A program made the translations under genes and the position numbers. Of a stretch of 64,000 nucleotides of DNA, positions 18,618-27,650 are shown in pieces. The DNA is from Rhizobiaceae bacterium MnEN-MB40S. Lineage in GTDB: Bacteria; Pseudomonadota; Alphaproteobacteria; Rhizobiales; Rhizobiaceae. Under the pieces are notes generated by a model. That model did no database searches. It was not told the origin of the DNA and saw nothing but the letters and a program-made list of their open reading frames with translations. The stretch is taken from positions 124,001-188,000 of the forward strand of contig BRLC01000002.1 in NCBI GenBank assembly GCA_024343425.1. Reading direction: 5' to 3'. Within the stretch, counting starts at the first letter, position 1; every line of letters begins with the position of its first letter.

Positions 18618-19649
18618 TTACGATGCGCCGCGAACGCCGGAGAACTCCTTGTTGACTTCCAGGGTCTTGTCGACATTGGACTTGTCGATGACCAGCGGCC
18701 CTGTGGTGACGGCGCCGATCGGGTGCAGTCCGTAATCGAGATACTGCTTGGCGGTCTGTATGGACAGGAAACCCTGCAGATAGGGTTGCTGGTCCATGGC
18801 GAAGGCGATGTCTCCCGCCTTGATGGCCTCGAGAACCTCATTCGACAGATCGGCCGTGCCGATCATCACCTCGCCTGCCCTTCCCACTTCCTGGACGGCG
18901 CGAAGCGCGCTCATCGCAGGCACGGCGTTCAGGGTGTAAACCCCGTCGATCGTGCCGTTGGCCTGAAGCGTGCCCTTGATCGCCTGAAGCATGGCCTGCG
19001 GGTTTGTCGCATCGCCGGTGCCGATGGTCTGGTAGGTGGTTTCAAGACCGGCTTCCTTCATGGCGTCGACATAGCCGGTGCATCGCGCCTCGACTGTCGG
19101 ATTGCCCGGCACCTGATTGAAGCACAATCCGTGCTTGACGCCGCCTTCGGCCTGGATCTGTCCGGCCTTGAAGCCCATTTGATAGGGATCTTCGCCGATA
19201 AAGCCAATCGATCCGTTCTGTTCCCACAGCGTTTGGCCGGAGTTGTGAATCAGAACCGGAATTCCGGCCGCGGTCGCTTCCTTGATCAGGGGATCCATGC
19301 CGTCGGGAAAGAATTCGCCGACGAGCAGCATGCGCGGATTGCGGCTGATCGCCTGCTGCAGAAGCCGCGGATAGTCGCTCGTCATGTTCGCGGTGTCGGT
19401 AACGGCGACGTACTGGAAATCGACATCAAAAATTTCGGCCGCATCATCGAAGCCCTGCTTGACGGCGGCGAAGAACGGCCAGGACAACGGTCCGCTGACG
19501 ACGATAATCGGTCCGTCGTCGGCGGCCTTTGCGTGCATGGCGACAAGCGGAGCCGCGCCAAGGGACAACGCCCCGGCGAGCAATACGGCGCCCAGTCCGC
19601 GCCGGCTGACGCGGGCGGCGGAATTCAAATAGTCCAGAAAGCCTCTCAT
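18618..19649 (-). CDS. ABC sugar transporter substrate-binding protein (ribose/fructose type)
   Basis: Periplasmic-binding-protein type I fold, 343 aa. An N-terminal signal sequence of about 45 residues is visible with twin arginines (VSRRGLGAVLLAGALSL) ending near MHAKAADD, so Tat or Sec export is plausible. The start ATG at 19649 has AGGAGGAG at good spacing; upstream in-frame codons are not needed. First gene of the operon, followed by permease and ATPase. Gene order and the half-size ATPase resemble frcBCA; the sugar itself is not certain. Confidence 0.92.
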   Translation of the reverse strand: MRGFLDYLNSAARVSRRGLGAVLLAGALSLGAAPLVAMHAKAADDGPIIVVSGPLSWPFFAAVKQGFDDAAEIFDVDFQYVAVTDTANMTSDYPRLLQQAISRNPRMLLVGEFFPDGMDPLIKEATAAGIPVLIHNSGQTLWEQNGSIGFIGEDPYQMGFKAGQIQAEGGVKHGLCFNQVPGNPTVEARCTGYVDAMKEAGLETTYQTIGTGDATNPQAMLQAIKGTLQANGTIDGVYTLNAVPAMSALRAVQEVGRAGEVMIGTADLSNEVLEAIKAGDIAFAMDQQPYLQGFLSIQTAKQYLDYGLHPIGAVTTGPLVIDKSNVDKTLEVNKEFSGVRGAS

Positions 19650-19770
19650 GGCGATCTCCTCCTGATTTTCAAAACTGCGCCTGCCGTACAGGCGCCCTCT
19701 ACCCATAAACCGATCAAAATGACGTTCCCTGACCGATTTCGACCGTCAGAAAACACTGCAAAACAGGTCG

Positions 19771-19806
19771 TGTCAATAATTATTCAACTTGAATTACTAA
19801 TTGACA
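19771..19806. promoter_or_regulatory. divergent promoter pair around a symmetrical site
   Basis: A 13-bp dyad ATTCAA-C-TTGAAT (19782-19794) lies between two outward-facing TTGACA boxes, one on the minus strand at 19771-19776 and one on the plus strand at 19801-19806. Each has AT-rich or TAGTCT-like sequence about 17 bp further out. It fits a repressor site controlling both the sugar importer and the esterase/ROK genes. Confidence 0.6.
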
Positions 19807-19945
19807 GCACACATCCGGCTTTCTAGTCTAGAGAGGATGAAGGCTGTGAGGAGGCATTCAGGCCATCATTCCGCACCAGGAATAAACCATTCGATTCATA
19901 ACGTTGCATGACCTTCTTCAAAGCCGCGTCATGCCAGGGGGAACA

Positions 19946-20596
19946 ATGAAAACCGTATTGTGCTATGGCGACTCCAACACATGGGGGCAAACGGCTGCCG
20001 ATCGCCCTGATGACCGCTACGGACCGCATGAACGCTGGCCCGGCGTGCTGCGCGATCTTCTCGGCTCCGAATGGCTGGTGATCGAGGAAGGCTTGAGCGG
20101 CCGCACGACCATCAGCGACGATCCGGTTGAAGGCCATGAGAAGAATGGCAGAACCTATTTCAAGCCGTGCCTGCAGAGCCACAAGCCGCTCGATCTCGTG
20201 ATCGTCATGCTGGGCACGAACGATCTGAAGGTGCGCTTCAATAAACCGGCGTCGGAGATCGCGATGGGGATCGGCGCGCTCATTCTGGACATAAAGGCGC
20301 TTACACCCGGCCACGGCGGCGGATCGCCATCAATTCTTGTGATTTCCCCTCCCCCGATACGTCGGGATCTGAAGGGGTGGGAAAGCGTCTTCGAGGGCGC
20401 TTACGAGAAGTCGCATCTGCTGGCGACCGAATTCGAGCGGATCGCGGATGCGCACGACGCCTATTTTCTCGACGCCGGATCGGTCGTCACCTCAAGCGAG
20501 GCGGACGGATTCCACCTCGACATCCCGGCCCACAAGAAACTTGGACAGGCCGTCGCCGACTGGATCGCGTCTGTGGACTGGCCTGCGCGCGCCTGA
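19946..20596 (+). CDS. SGNH/GDSL-family hydrolase (arylesterase-like)
   Basis: Predicted esterase/deacetylase, 216 aa. Block I GDSNTWG carries the nucleophilic serine, GTNDLK is block III, and the C-terminal DGFHLDIPAH supplies Asp/His. The sequence resembles the oligomeric arylesterase/acyltransferase group (AcT-like). The start ATG at 19946 follows AGGGGGA. No signal peptide, so cytoplasmic. Being divergent from a sugar importer, it could deacetylate an imported acetylated sugar (inference). Confidence 0.88.
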   Translation: MKTVLCYGDSNTWGQTAADRPDDRYGPHERWPGVLRDLLGSEWLVIEEGLSGRTTISDDPVEGHEKNGRTYFKPCLQSHKPLDLVIVMLGTNDLKVRFNKPASEIAMGIGALILDIKALTPGHGGGSPSILVISPPPIRRDLKGWESVFEGAYEKSHLLATEFERIADAHDAYFLDAGSVVTSSEADGFHLDIPAHKKLGQAVADWIASVDWPARA

Positions 20597-20667
20597 TTTT
20601 TCGGTCTTTGCGCGTGACACGTTCTGAAATGTTACTATGGAATACGATGCGGGAAGGAGTGCTCTGA

Positions 20668-21831
20668 TTGCCTGACATGCGTTATGCGCCGCCATCGGCC
20701 ATGCGAGTCGTGGATCGCGGCGGCGGCCTGAACCAGACAAGCGTGCGAACCTACAATGAGCGTCTGGTGATGTCGCTGCTGCGGCGTCACGGCCATCTCT
20801 CACGCATGGAGATCGGCCAGCACAGCGGCCTGTCGGCGCAAACCGTATCCGTCATCGTGCGCTCGCTGGAGCGCGACGTCCTCGTCCAGGCGGGAGAAGC
20901 CCAACGCGGGCGGGTTGGCCCGCCGTCCATTCCCATGTCGCTCAACCCGGAAGGCGCGTTTGCAATCGGCATAAAGATCGGACGCCGCAGTATCGACGCT
21001 GTTCTGATGGACTTCGTTGGCGGCGTGCGCACGCAGATACATCACAATTACCCCGAGCCGGATCCCGAGACGGTGTTCACGCTGATCCAGCAGGACATCG
21101 CGGCCATGCGGTCCGGACTGGACGCCGAACAGCGCGAAAGACTGGTGGGCATCGGCATATCGCTGCCGGACGATGTGGAGATCTGGTCCAATTCGAGTTC
21201 CGACGAAAACTGGACGAACATCAATGTCGAAGACAGGGTAGCGCGCTTTTCCGAACTGCCGGTTTATCTCCAGAGCGACGTAACCGCCGCCGCCGGCGCG
21301 GAATTGTTGTTTGGCGCAGCCCGCGAACTCAACGACTTCGCCTATTTCTACATCGGCTACAGATCCGCATCGCGTCTGGTGCTGAATCACCATGTCTACG
21401 CCGGCAGAAAGGGGCGCGTGACGCCGACCGCTGAAAAGCTGGCCTCTATCGCCGATCTCGAAGCGTCCGTGGTTGCAGCCGGGCTGGACGCGGAGCCGCT
21501 GTCGGCTTCGCCCACATCCTGGCCCGACTATGGTGAAGCGCTTGACAACTGGATAGAAACGACGGCCAGCGAACTGACTTCCTCCATCCTTTCGATGCTG
21601 GCTTTCGTCGATGTTGATCGGGTTATTATCGACGGTCGCATGCCGGCCGCCATTCGCGAGCGTCTGGCCGAAACCGTAGGCCGCCACGCGGCCGCCGCCG
21701 GACTGCAAATGGATGATGAGCCGTCGGTTGCGCCTGCGCTCACCGGGCCATTCTCCAAGGCGCTGGGAGCGGCGAGTCTGCCATTCCATTCCCGCTTCAT
21801 GGTGGAGCAGGTCGGGCTTACTGCCGACTGA
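20668..21831 (+). CDS. ROK-family transcriptional regulator
   Basis: 387 aa with N-terminal winged HTH (NERLVMSLLRRHGHLSRMEI... to about residue 80) and a ROK kinase-like C-terminal domain. The start is TTG 20668, selected by GGAAGGAG eight bases upstream; ATG 20677 is too far from it. The sugar-kinase Asp region survives as QSDVTAAAGAELLFG, but the ROK zinc motif (CGxxGCxE) is absent and the phosphate-binding DIGGT is replaced by IGRRSID. It is therefore a regulator, not a kinase. Likely repressor of the adjacent sugar importer, matching the frcR arrangement. Confidence 0.88.
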   Translation: MPDMRYAPPSAMRVVDRGGGLNQTSVRTYNERLVMSLLRRHGHLSRMEIGQHSGLSAQTVSVIVRSLERDVLVQAGEAQRGRVGPPSIPMSLNPEGAFAIGIKIGRRSIDAVLMDFVGGVRTQIHHNYPEPDPETVFTLIQQDIAAMRSGLDAEQRERLVGIGISLPDDVEIWSNSSSDENWTNINVEDRVARFSELPVYLQSDVTAAAGAELLFGAARELNDFAYFYIGYRSASRLVLNHHVYAGRKGRVTPTAEKLASIADLEASVVAAGLDAEPLSASPTSWPDYGEALDNWIETTASELTSSILSMLAFVDVDRVIIDGRMPAAIRERLAETVGRHAAAAGLQMDDEPSVAPALTGPFSKALGAASLPFHSRFMVEQVGLTAD

Positions 21832-21834
21832 ATG

Positions 21835-22362
21835 TCATTTGGGCGCCACGGATATCCCGGCCTTTTCCTGACGTCGTTGCAAAATCAAAAAGACAATGCC
21901 GATGACCGGAACAAAAACGTCGGTCCAGAAGATGATCCCGGCGTTTCCGGGAGCAAAATTGTGTTCGGTCACCATCTGGTAGATATGTCCCCCCGCGGCG
22001 CCCCAGAGAAAAAGCGCCGGACCGAGAACGGCCGCCAGACGCATGTCGAAGCTGCGCCAGACGGCAAGCAGCCCAACAACGGCGAAGCCGAGACTGGCGA
22101 ATCCAACCTCGTACTGGAACGGGCTGTTTGCCCAGCCGATGAAGGACGCCGCCGTCTCCGCGAAGATCGTATGCATGACGGCGTTGTAGAGGTAGCTCAG
22201 GCCTGTCGAGAAAAACAGAAACCATTTGAAAAAGGCTTCGGTCACCACCGGCGTGGTGAGCGGCTTTTCGGCCCGCAGCAGAACAATCGCCGTTACGACA
22301 AGTCCGATAACGAGGAAAGTCAGCGTAAAATTGCCGAGAATGAACTGGATCAGACCCGCCAT
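21835..22362 (-). CDS. DUF6790-like integral membrane protein
   Basis: 175 aa with about five hydrophobic helices and the conserved-looking stretches SYLYNAVMHTIFAE, FQYEVGFASLGFAVVGL and GGHIYQMVTEHNFAPGN that I associate with DUF6790. Function unknown. It is 9 nt downstream of the Anbu gene on the same strand, so it is probably the fifth gene of that operon; whether this is a regular partner cannot be judged from one genome. Confidence 0.75.
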   Translation of the reverse strand: MAGLIQFILGNFTLTFLVIGLVVTAIVLLRAEKPLTTPVVTEAFFKWFLFFSTGLSYLYNAVMHTIFAETAASFIGWANSPFQYEVGFASLGFAVVGLLAVWRSFDMRLAAVLGPALFLWGAAGGHIYQMVTEHNFAPGNAGIIFWTDVFVPVIGIVFLILQRRQEKAGISVAPK

Positions 22363-22371
22363 CGCCGAACT

Positions 22372-23109
22372 CTACAAGTTCAGATGCGGCAGGTCGTGGA
22401 AGGCGGAATTCAACGCCTTCGACCAGGATTCCGACAGGGCGGTGAAGTCTTCGTCATCCTTCTCGATGCGGCGCTGTTTGAAAAAGCAATACTCATCGGC
22501 CTTGATGACGGCGAGATCGAGCGGCATGCCGACAGACAGATTGGATCGCAGGGTGGAGTCCATCGAAACGCAGGCCGCCAGCGTCGCCTTTTCCAGCGGT
22601 GTTTCAGGGGTGATCACCCGGTCGAGTATCGGCTTGCCGTATTTGTGCTCCCCGATCTGGAAGAACGGCGTATCGGGGGTGGCTTCGATGAAATTGCCGG
22701 CGGAATAGATCAGGAAGAGCCGGCACTGACCGCCTTTTCGCTGCCCGCCGACCAGCACAGTGGCGTCGAAACTCGCGCCCTGCATCTCCATGCCTTCGCG
22801 ATGTTGCTCCTGCATTTCCCGCATGGTCTCGCCGACAATCTGGGCGACCCTGAACATGCTGTCGGCGTTGAGGATCGTCTCCCGATCGGGATTGTCACGC
22901 GATTTCTCGATCTGCTTGTCCAGCCGCGTGATGATGCCTTGCGTAATCGACAGGTTTCCGGCCGACATCATCGCGATGGCGCGCTCTCCTGGAACCTCCC
23001 AGCAATGCAGTTTGCGGTAGCGCGAGATATTGTCCACACCAGCATTGGTTCTCGTGTCCGCCAACATCACCAGCCCGGCGTTCAGCCGGATAGCAACGCA
23101 GTATGTCAC
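22372..23109 (-). CDS. Anbu-type proteasome-like peptidase
   Basis: Self-assembling N-terminal-nucleophile hydrolase related to HslV and proteasome beta subunits, 245 aa. The N-terminus is M-T-Y-C-V-A, leaving Thr2 as nucleophile after Met removal; LADTRTNAGVDNIS and MSAGNLSITQG are characteristic of Anbu, and GMPLDL matches the later active-site region. The start is GTG 23109. It follows the transglutaminase gene by 15 nt in the known Anbu/transglutaminase/alpha-E/ATP-grasp operon, whose role is thought to involve a peptide or amide-bond cycle but is unsettled. Confidence 0.92.
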   Translation of the reverse strand: MTYCVAIRLNAGLVMLADTRTNAGVDNISRYRKLHCWEVPGERAIAMMSAGNLSITQGIITRLDKQIEKSRDNPDRETILNADSMFRVAQIVGETMREMQEQHREGMEMQGASFDATVLVGGQRKGGQCRLFLIYSAGNFIEATPDTPFFQIGEHKYGKPILDRVITPETPLEKATLAACVSMDSTLRSNLSVGMPLDLAVIKADEYCFFKQRRIEKDDEDFTALSESWSKALNSAFHDLPHLNL

Positions 23110-23124
23110 CCCCGTTTTACTCCA

Positions 23125-23937
23125 TCATTGCTGCGTGCTGTCCACGACAGCGACTTCCGCAGCCAGAGATATATCTGATTCTCCCACGACATGTCCCTTT
23201 ATGGGCGTTGCATCATCCGCATCAAGTCCACAGGCAAGTCGTATGTAGTGGTCGGTCGGGCACACGGCGTTCGAAGCGTCGAAACCGACCCAGCCCAGGC
23301 CGTCGATAAAGACCTCGGCCCAGGCGTGGGTTTCCAGCGTGTCTTCCTCATCATCGGCCGCATTCAGATATCCGGTGACGTAACGCGCAGGAATATCGAT
23401 GCTGCGACAGGCGGCGATCATGACATGCGCATGATCCTGACAGACCCCTGCCCCGCCGGCCATCGCTTCGGCGGCTGTCGTGGCTGCGCTCGTTGCGTTT
23501 GGCTTGTAGGCGACAGCCTCATGCACGGCGTCGCACACCGTGTGACAGGTCGCAAGCGGGTTCTGCTTGTCGACGGCGGCCTCGGCCAACTCGCGTATTT
23601 CATCCGAAATGACGGTCAGGGGCGTACTGCGCAGAAAAACGCCTTTCGGCGGGCGACGCGGAAGATCTGCGACGACGCCGTTCCTGTTTTCGGTTTCCAC
23701 GACGCCTTCGGCAAGAACGACGACGGACGTCGCCGTGTCCGTGCTCTGCCAGAGGGCGACGTCGTCGCCATAGCCGGACATATAGATCGGATGAACCTCT
23801 TCCCCGTTGACGCTGACGTTCCAGGAACGAATGTACTGGCCGTCGAAACGCGACGGAAACAGCTTAATCCGCAGGGAGACCCGCAATGCTTCGGGTTCAT
23901 AGGAATATTCCGACTTGTGGCGCACTTGCAGATGCAT
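23125..23937 (-). CDS. transglutaminase-like cysteine peptidase family protein
   Basis: 270 aa. An N-terminal beta-rich region (LQVRHKSEYSYEPEALRVSLR) precedes a papain-like transglutaminase core with Cys in GGAGVCQDHAHVM (about residue 157), His in LETHAWAEVFI and Asp in GFDASN, a complete triad. It is expected to hydrolyse or form amide bonds. Cytoplasmic, no signal peptide. Twelve nt after the alpha-E gene. Confidence 0.92.
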   Translation of the reverse strand: MHLQVRHKSEYSYEPEALRVSLRIKLFPSRFDGQYIRSWNVSVNGEEVHPIYMSGYGDDVALWQSTDTATSVVVLAEGVVETENRNGVVADLPRRPPKGVFLRSTPLTVISDEIRELAEAAVDKQNPLATCHTVCDAVHEAVAYKPNATSAATTAAEAMAGGAGVCQDHAHVMIAACRSIDIPARYVTGYLNAADDEEDTLETHAWAEVFIDGLGWVGFDASNAVCPTDHYIRLACGLDADDATPIKGHVVGESDISLAAEVAVVDSTQQ

Positions 23938-23949
23938 CAGGCCGCTCCA

Positions 23950-24873
23950 TCAGAAGTGATAGGCATCGGAAACCTCCTGGCTGATGCGGGATGTCTTGGC
24001 GATCTCCTCATTGATGAATTCATGCAAGCCATCATTGAAAACCCCGGAAATATCGATCCGGTTAAGCCTTTCGAGTTCCTGCCGCGCCGTTTTCTGACAT
24101 TTGTGGCTGCCCCCGTGATCCGTCTCCATGTGGGACAGACAGTGGTCGATCTGCGAGTAGCAGAAGGCGAGCGACCGCGGGAAAATCTTGTTCAGCAGGA
24201 GGAAATCGGCGATGTTCCACGGCGCATAATCGCTGCCGTAGTGATAGTGATAGGATCGCAAGCCGGAAACGGCGTGAAGGACCGACATCCACTGGTGATG
24301 ATCGCGACCGCCGCCCACCACTTCGGTTTCCGGCAAGAGCAGGAAATACTTGACGTTGAGCAGGCGCAACGTCATGTCGGCGCGTTCGATCGAACTTCCC
24401 AGTCGCAGAAAGTAATAGCCTTCGTTGCGCAGCATCGCCGTATCGACGGCTCCGCGGAAATAGGCGGATTTCTTGCGCACCCATTCGAGCACCTTGGAAA
24501 GCTGCGATCGCGCTGTCAGCTCGTCCAGCGATTCCAGATAGCGCCAATCCTCGTTGAGGCTTTCCCACATTTCCTGGGTCAGGCCCGTGCGCACGGCCCG
24601 GCCATTGTCGCGGGCTCGCAACAGGCACGCCTGGATGGAGGACGGACCTTCCGGATCGAGAATCAGGCATTTGATGACGTCGAGCTCGGAGGCCATTTCG
24701 TCGTCCGGCATCTCGGCGCCGGTGGTCTGCATGACCGAGGTCCATTCGGATCGTCCGGGCGAGCCGGGCAGCATGGCCATGCGCTGCCCCATGGCAATGA
24801 TGCGGGCCGTGGATTCGGCGCGCTCCATGTATCGGCCAAGCCAGAACAGATTTTCGGCGGCGCGGCTCAACAT
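23950..24873 (-). CDS. alpha-E domain protein
   Basis: All-helical protein of the bacterial alpha-E (DUF403) family, 307 aa, recognised from MLSRAAENLFWLGRYMERAE, RDNGRAVR and the conserved region around SIERADMTLRLL. It is commonly next to, or fused with, the circularly permuted ATP-grasp enzyme and the transglutaminase, as here (4-nt and 12-nt gaps). Its biochemical role is not established. Confidence 0.92.
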   Translation of the reverse strand: MLSRAAENLFWLGRYMERAESTARIIAMGQRMAMLPGSPGRSEWTSVMQTTGAEMPDDEMASELDVIKCLILDPEGPSSIQACLLRARDNGRAVRTGLTQEMWESLNEDWRYLESLDELTARSQLSKVLEWVRKKSAYFRGAVDTAMLRNEGYYFLRLGSSIERADMTLRLLNVKYFLLLPETEVVGGGRDHHQWMSVLHAVSGLRSYHYHYGSDYAPWNIADFLLLNKIFPRSLAFCYSQIDHCLSHMETDHGGSHKCQKTARQELERLNRIDISGVFNDGLHEFINEEIAKTSRISQEVSDAYHF

Positions 24874-24877
24874 GGCG

Positions 24878-26284
24878 TCACTCCTGTAGCACCCAGGTGT
24901 CCTTCACGCCTCCTCCCTGGCTGGAATTGACCACCAGGGATCCCTTCTTGAGGGCAACGCGCGTCAGACCTCCGGGCACCAGTCTTATTGTTCTGCCGAC
25001 AAGACAGAAGGGGCGAAAATCGACGTGCCGGCCCTCGAAGCCCGTCTCGACCAGCGTCGGCGCCGTGGACAGATCCAGTGTCGGCTGCGCAATGAATTCG
25101 GAAGGATTGGCCTTGATACGCTCGCCGTAAGCGGCGATCTCCTCTTTCGAACTCTTCGGCCCGATCAACATCCCGTAACCGCCGGAGCCGTGTACTTCCT
25201 TGACCACCAGATCCTGGATATTTTCCAGCACATATTTGCACTCGTCCGGATTGCCGCACTGCCAGGTCGGTATGTTTTCCAGCACAGGCTCCTGATCGAG
25301 ATAGAAACGGATCATGTCCGGCACATACACATAGATCGCCTTGTCGTCGGCGACGCCGGCGCCCGGCGCAGAACAGATCGTGACGTTGCCGGCGCGATAA
25401 GCGTCGAAAAGGCCGGGCACGCCAAGAACGCTGTCCGGCCTGAAAGTGAGCGGATCCAGATAGGAGTCGTCTATTCTGCGATAGATCACATCGACCTTCT
25501 GAGGGCCGCTGATGGTGCGCATCCAGACTTTCGCTTCATCGACGAAAAGGTCCTGCGGCTCGACAAGTTCTATGCCCATCAGGTCCGCGAGGAAGGAGTG
25601 CTCGTAATAGGCCGAGTTGAGCGATCCCGGCGTCAGCAGCACGACCGTCGGGTCACTGCTGCTCGCAGCGGGCGCCACTTCTTTAAGAGTGCGGAGCAAT
25701 TCGTTCGGATAGTGATCGACAGGACGAACGGGGCCGCCGGAAAAGATCTGCGGGAACATGCGCCCCATGATCTCGCGATTTTCCAGCATGTAGCTGACGC
25801 CCGACGGCGTGCGGCAATTGTCTTCAAGGACCTGGAACTTGTCCGGTCCCGTGCGCACGATGTCGATGCCGACGATATGACTGTAGACGCGGCCTGGCGG
25901 TTCGAACCCGATCATTTCGGGCAGGAAGGCCTTGTTCTCGTAAACAAGCTCCGCCGGTATGACACCGGCCTTGATGATCTCGCCGCGGTGATAGATATCG
26001 TAGAGGAAGGCGTTAAGCGCCCTCGCCCTCTGGCGGATCCCGGTGTCCAGGATTTTCCATTCATCGGCTGAAAACGCGCGGGGCACGAGATCGAAAGGGA
26101 TCAGGCGTTCGGGATCACCGCCTTCGCCGTAGACAGCGAACGTAATTCCTATTTTTCGGAAGATCGCCTCGGCTTCCTCTCGCCGACGCAATAATAATTC
26201 AGTTCCAGTCTCCTCGATCCAGTTCGAGATGTTCTTGTAAGGCGGACGTATGCCGTCCTTGCTCTCCATTTCGTCGAATGGCAC
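24878..26284 (-). CDS. circularly permuted type 2 ATP-grasp ligase-like protein
   Basis: 468 aa, the usual length for this family, expected to form an ATP-dependent amide bond via acyl phosphate. Family stretches include RRRAEEAIFRKIGITF-like N-terminus, VLEDNCRTPSGVSYMLENR, and C-terminal LVVKEVHGSGGYGMLIGP with nucleotide-binding glycine loop. The frame starts at GTG 26284; an ATG at 26269 is an alternative. First gene of the Anbu operon and divergent from the VOC gene at 26493. Confidence 0.9.
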   Translation of the reverse strand: MPFDEMESKDGIRPPYKNISNWIEETGTELLLRRREEAEAIFRKIGITFAVYGEGGDPERLIPFDLVPRAFSADEWKILDTGIRQRARALNAFLYDIYHRGEIIKAGVIPAELVYENKAFLPEMIGFEPPGRVYSHIVGIDIVRTGPDKFQVLEDNCRTPSGVSYMLENREIMGRMFPQIFSGGPVRPVDHYPNELLRTLKEVAPAASSSDPTVVLLTPGSLNSAYYEHSFLADLMGIELVEPQDLFVDEAKVWMRTISGPQKVDVIYRRIDDSYLDPLTFRPDSVLGVPGLFDAYRAGNVTICSAPGAGVADDKAIYVYVPDMIRFYLDQEPVLENIPTWQCGNPDECKYVLENIQDLVVKEVHGSGGYGMLIGPKSSKEEIAAYGERIKANPSEFIAQPTLDLSTAPTLVETGFEGRHVDFRPFCLVGRTIRLVPGGLTRVALKKGSLVVNSSQGGGVKDTWVLQE

Positions 26285-26492
26285 GCCTGAGATCTTCCCT
26301 TCTGGCCTTTGCGGCCCTGTATTATTGTTCTGTTCCCCAACGCTAACACGGTTATCCTGTCACAAACAAATATGACTGTGCAACGGGATTTTGCGCAGTG
26401 CGATACGAAGGCCGGACTTGATCGAGGTAACGGATCGAACAGACGATCGTTCCGAAATATTTGTTGCTCGAAACTTCAAGGCAGGATATCAA

Positions 26493-26951
26493 ATGGCCCT
26501 GAAACATCTCTCCCTGAATGCGCAAGACCCACGGCGGGTCGCATTGCTGCTTGCGTCTCTGCTCGGCGGCGAGGCCTTGCCCTTTCCGCCATTTCCGGAT
26601 TCCTGGATCGCATTTTCGAGCGCGGATGACGGCTCGGCAATCGAGGTCTATCCGGACGCGCACCGCCTCAAAGCCGGCCCTGACCGGATCGAGTGCTATT
26701 CGGCTCTACCGGACCGGGACCATTCATTCGTTCATGTGGCGTTCGGCTCGCCGCTTGCGACTGACGAAATCCTTGCCGCGGCGAAGCGCGAAGGCTGGCT
26801 GTCGCGCCTGTGCGATCGCGGTCCGTTCCAGTGTGTCGAGATATGGCTGGAAAACCGGATCCTGGTGGAAGTCCTAGATCCGGCAATGCAGAAAGACTAC
26901 CGCGAGGGCATGACGATCGCGAACTGGAAGGCCATGTTCGGCCTCGAGTGA
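26493..26951 (+). CDS. VOC-superfamily (glyoxalase-like) protein
   Basis: 152 aa with two beta-alpha-beta-beta-beta-like halves; ALKHLSLNAQDPRRVALLLASLLGG is a typical VOC N-terminus and IEVYP lies where a metal Glu usually sits. The start at ATG 26493 follows AGGATATC; the frame is open upstream but without support. Specific function unknown. It is divergent from the Anbu operon and 5 bp from the convergent LysE gene. Confidence 0.72.
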   Translation: MALKHLSLNAQDPRRVALLLASLLGGEALPFPPFPDSWIAFSSADDGSAIEVYPDAHRLKAGPDRIECYSALPDRDHSFVHVAFGSPLATDEILAAAKREGWLSRLCDRGPFQCVEIWLENRILVEVLDPAMQKDYREGMTIANWKAMFGLE

Positions 26952-26955
26952 CCGC

Positions 26956-27588
26956 TCACACGGACACCGGGCTGCGGGCATCGCTGAGAATACGCCCGCC
27001 GATCGCAACGAAACATACCCCCGCGGCGCGTTCGATCCAGTGACGAGAGCGGCGGAAACGGCTGATCACCGGCCGGGACGACATGAACAGGCTGACGATC
27101 GAGTACCAGATCAATGCGCTGGCGACGACGAGACCGACCATCAACGCCATCGCCCAGTCAGGCGTCTGCGCTGTGACTGCCGTTGCGAACACGCTGGTAA
27201 AAAGCACCACGGCCTTGGGATTGGTCATCGTGACCAGAAAACCGAACAGGAGCGGGTTCGCGCGCTTCTCGTCAGGACCGTCAGCCACCTCCAGAGCCTG
27301 CGGACGGGCGAACAACAGCCGGATGCCGAGATAAATCAGATAACAGGCGCCGAGAACCCTGACAATCCAGGCGAACCACTGGTATTCGACGAGGATGGCC
27401 GACAGGCCGACCAGGCTGAGCGTTGCGTAGAGGCCAAGGCCGATCGAGACGCCGAGCGTGGTCAGCAGACCAGACCGCGTCCCTCCCGTCATCGACGAAC
27501 GCACGACGGCGATAAAATCCGGCCCGGGCAGGATGAGCGCGGGAATGAAGATGGCGAAAACGCCTATGAGCATGATTGAAACGGACAT
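26956..27588 (-). CDS. LysE/RhtB-family exporter
   Basis: Six-helix inner-membrane exporter of amino acids or related metabolites, 210 aa. The N-terminal IPALILPGPDFIAVVRSSMTGG with PGPD is the RhtB/LysE hallmark, and helices are evident at about 5-27, 38-60, 68-88, 115-135, 145-170. The exported solute cannot be deduced. Confidence 0.92.
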   Translation of the reverse strand: MSVSIMLIGVFAIFIPALILPGPDFIAVVRSSMTGGTRSGLLTTLGVSIGLGLYATLSLVGLSAILVEYQWFAWIVRVLGACYLIYLGIRLLFARPQALEVADGPDEKRANPLLFGFLVTMTNPKAVVLFTSVFATAVTAQTPDWAMALMVGLVVASALIWYSIVSLFMSSRPVISRFRRSRHWIERAAGVCFVAIGGRILSDARSPVSV

Positions 27589-27650
27589 GGTCCACCAGAC
27601 AGATTTCCTGCGAAATCAACACATATTCCGCTTTTCTGCAATATCGCGCT

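Noticed and set aside
23191..24930. Long plus-strand open frame (579 codons) opposite the transglutaminase and alpha-E genes
   Set aside because: Antisense frame kept open by GC-rich codon bias; no family features and no ribosome-binding site, while the minus strand holds two well-recognised genes.
25025..26071. 348-codon plus-strand frame opposite the ATP-grasp gene
   Set aside because: Antisense shadow of a well-recognised gene.
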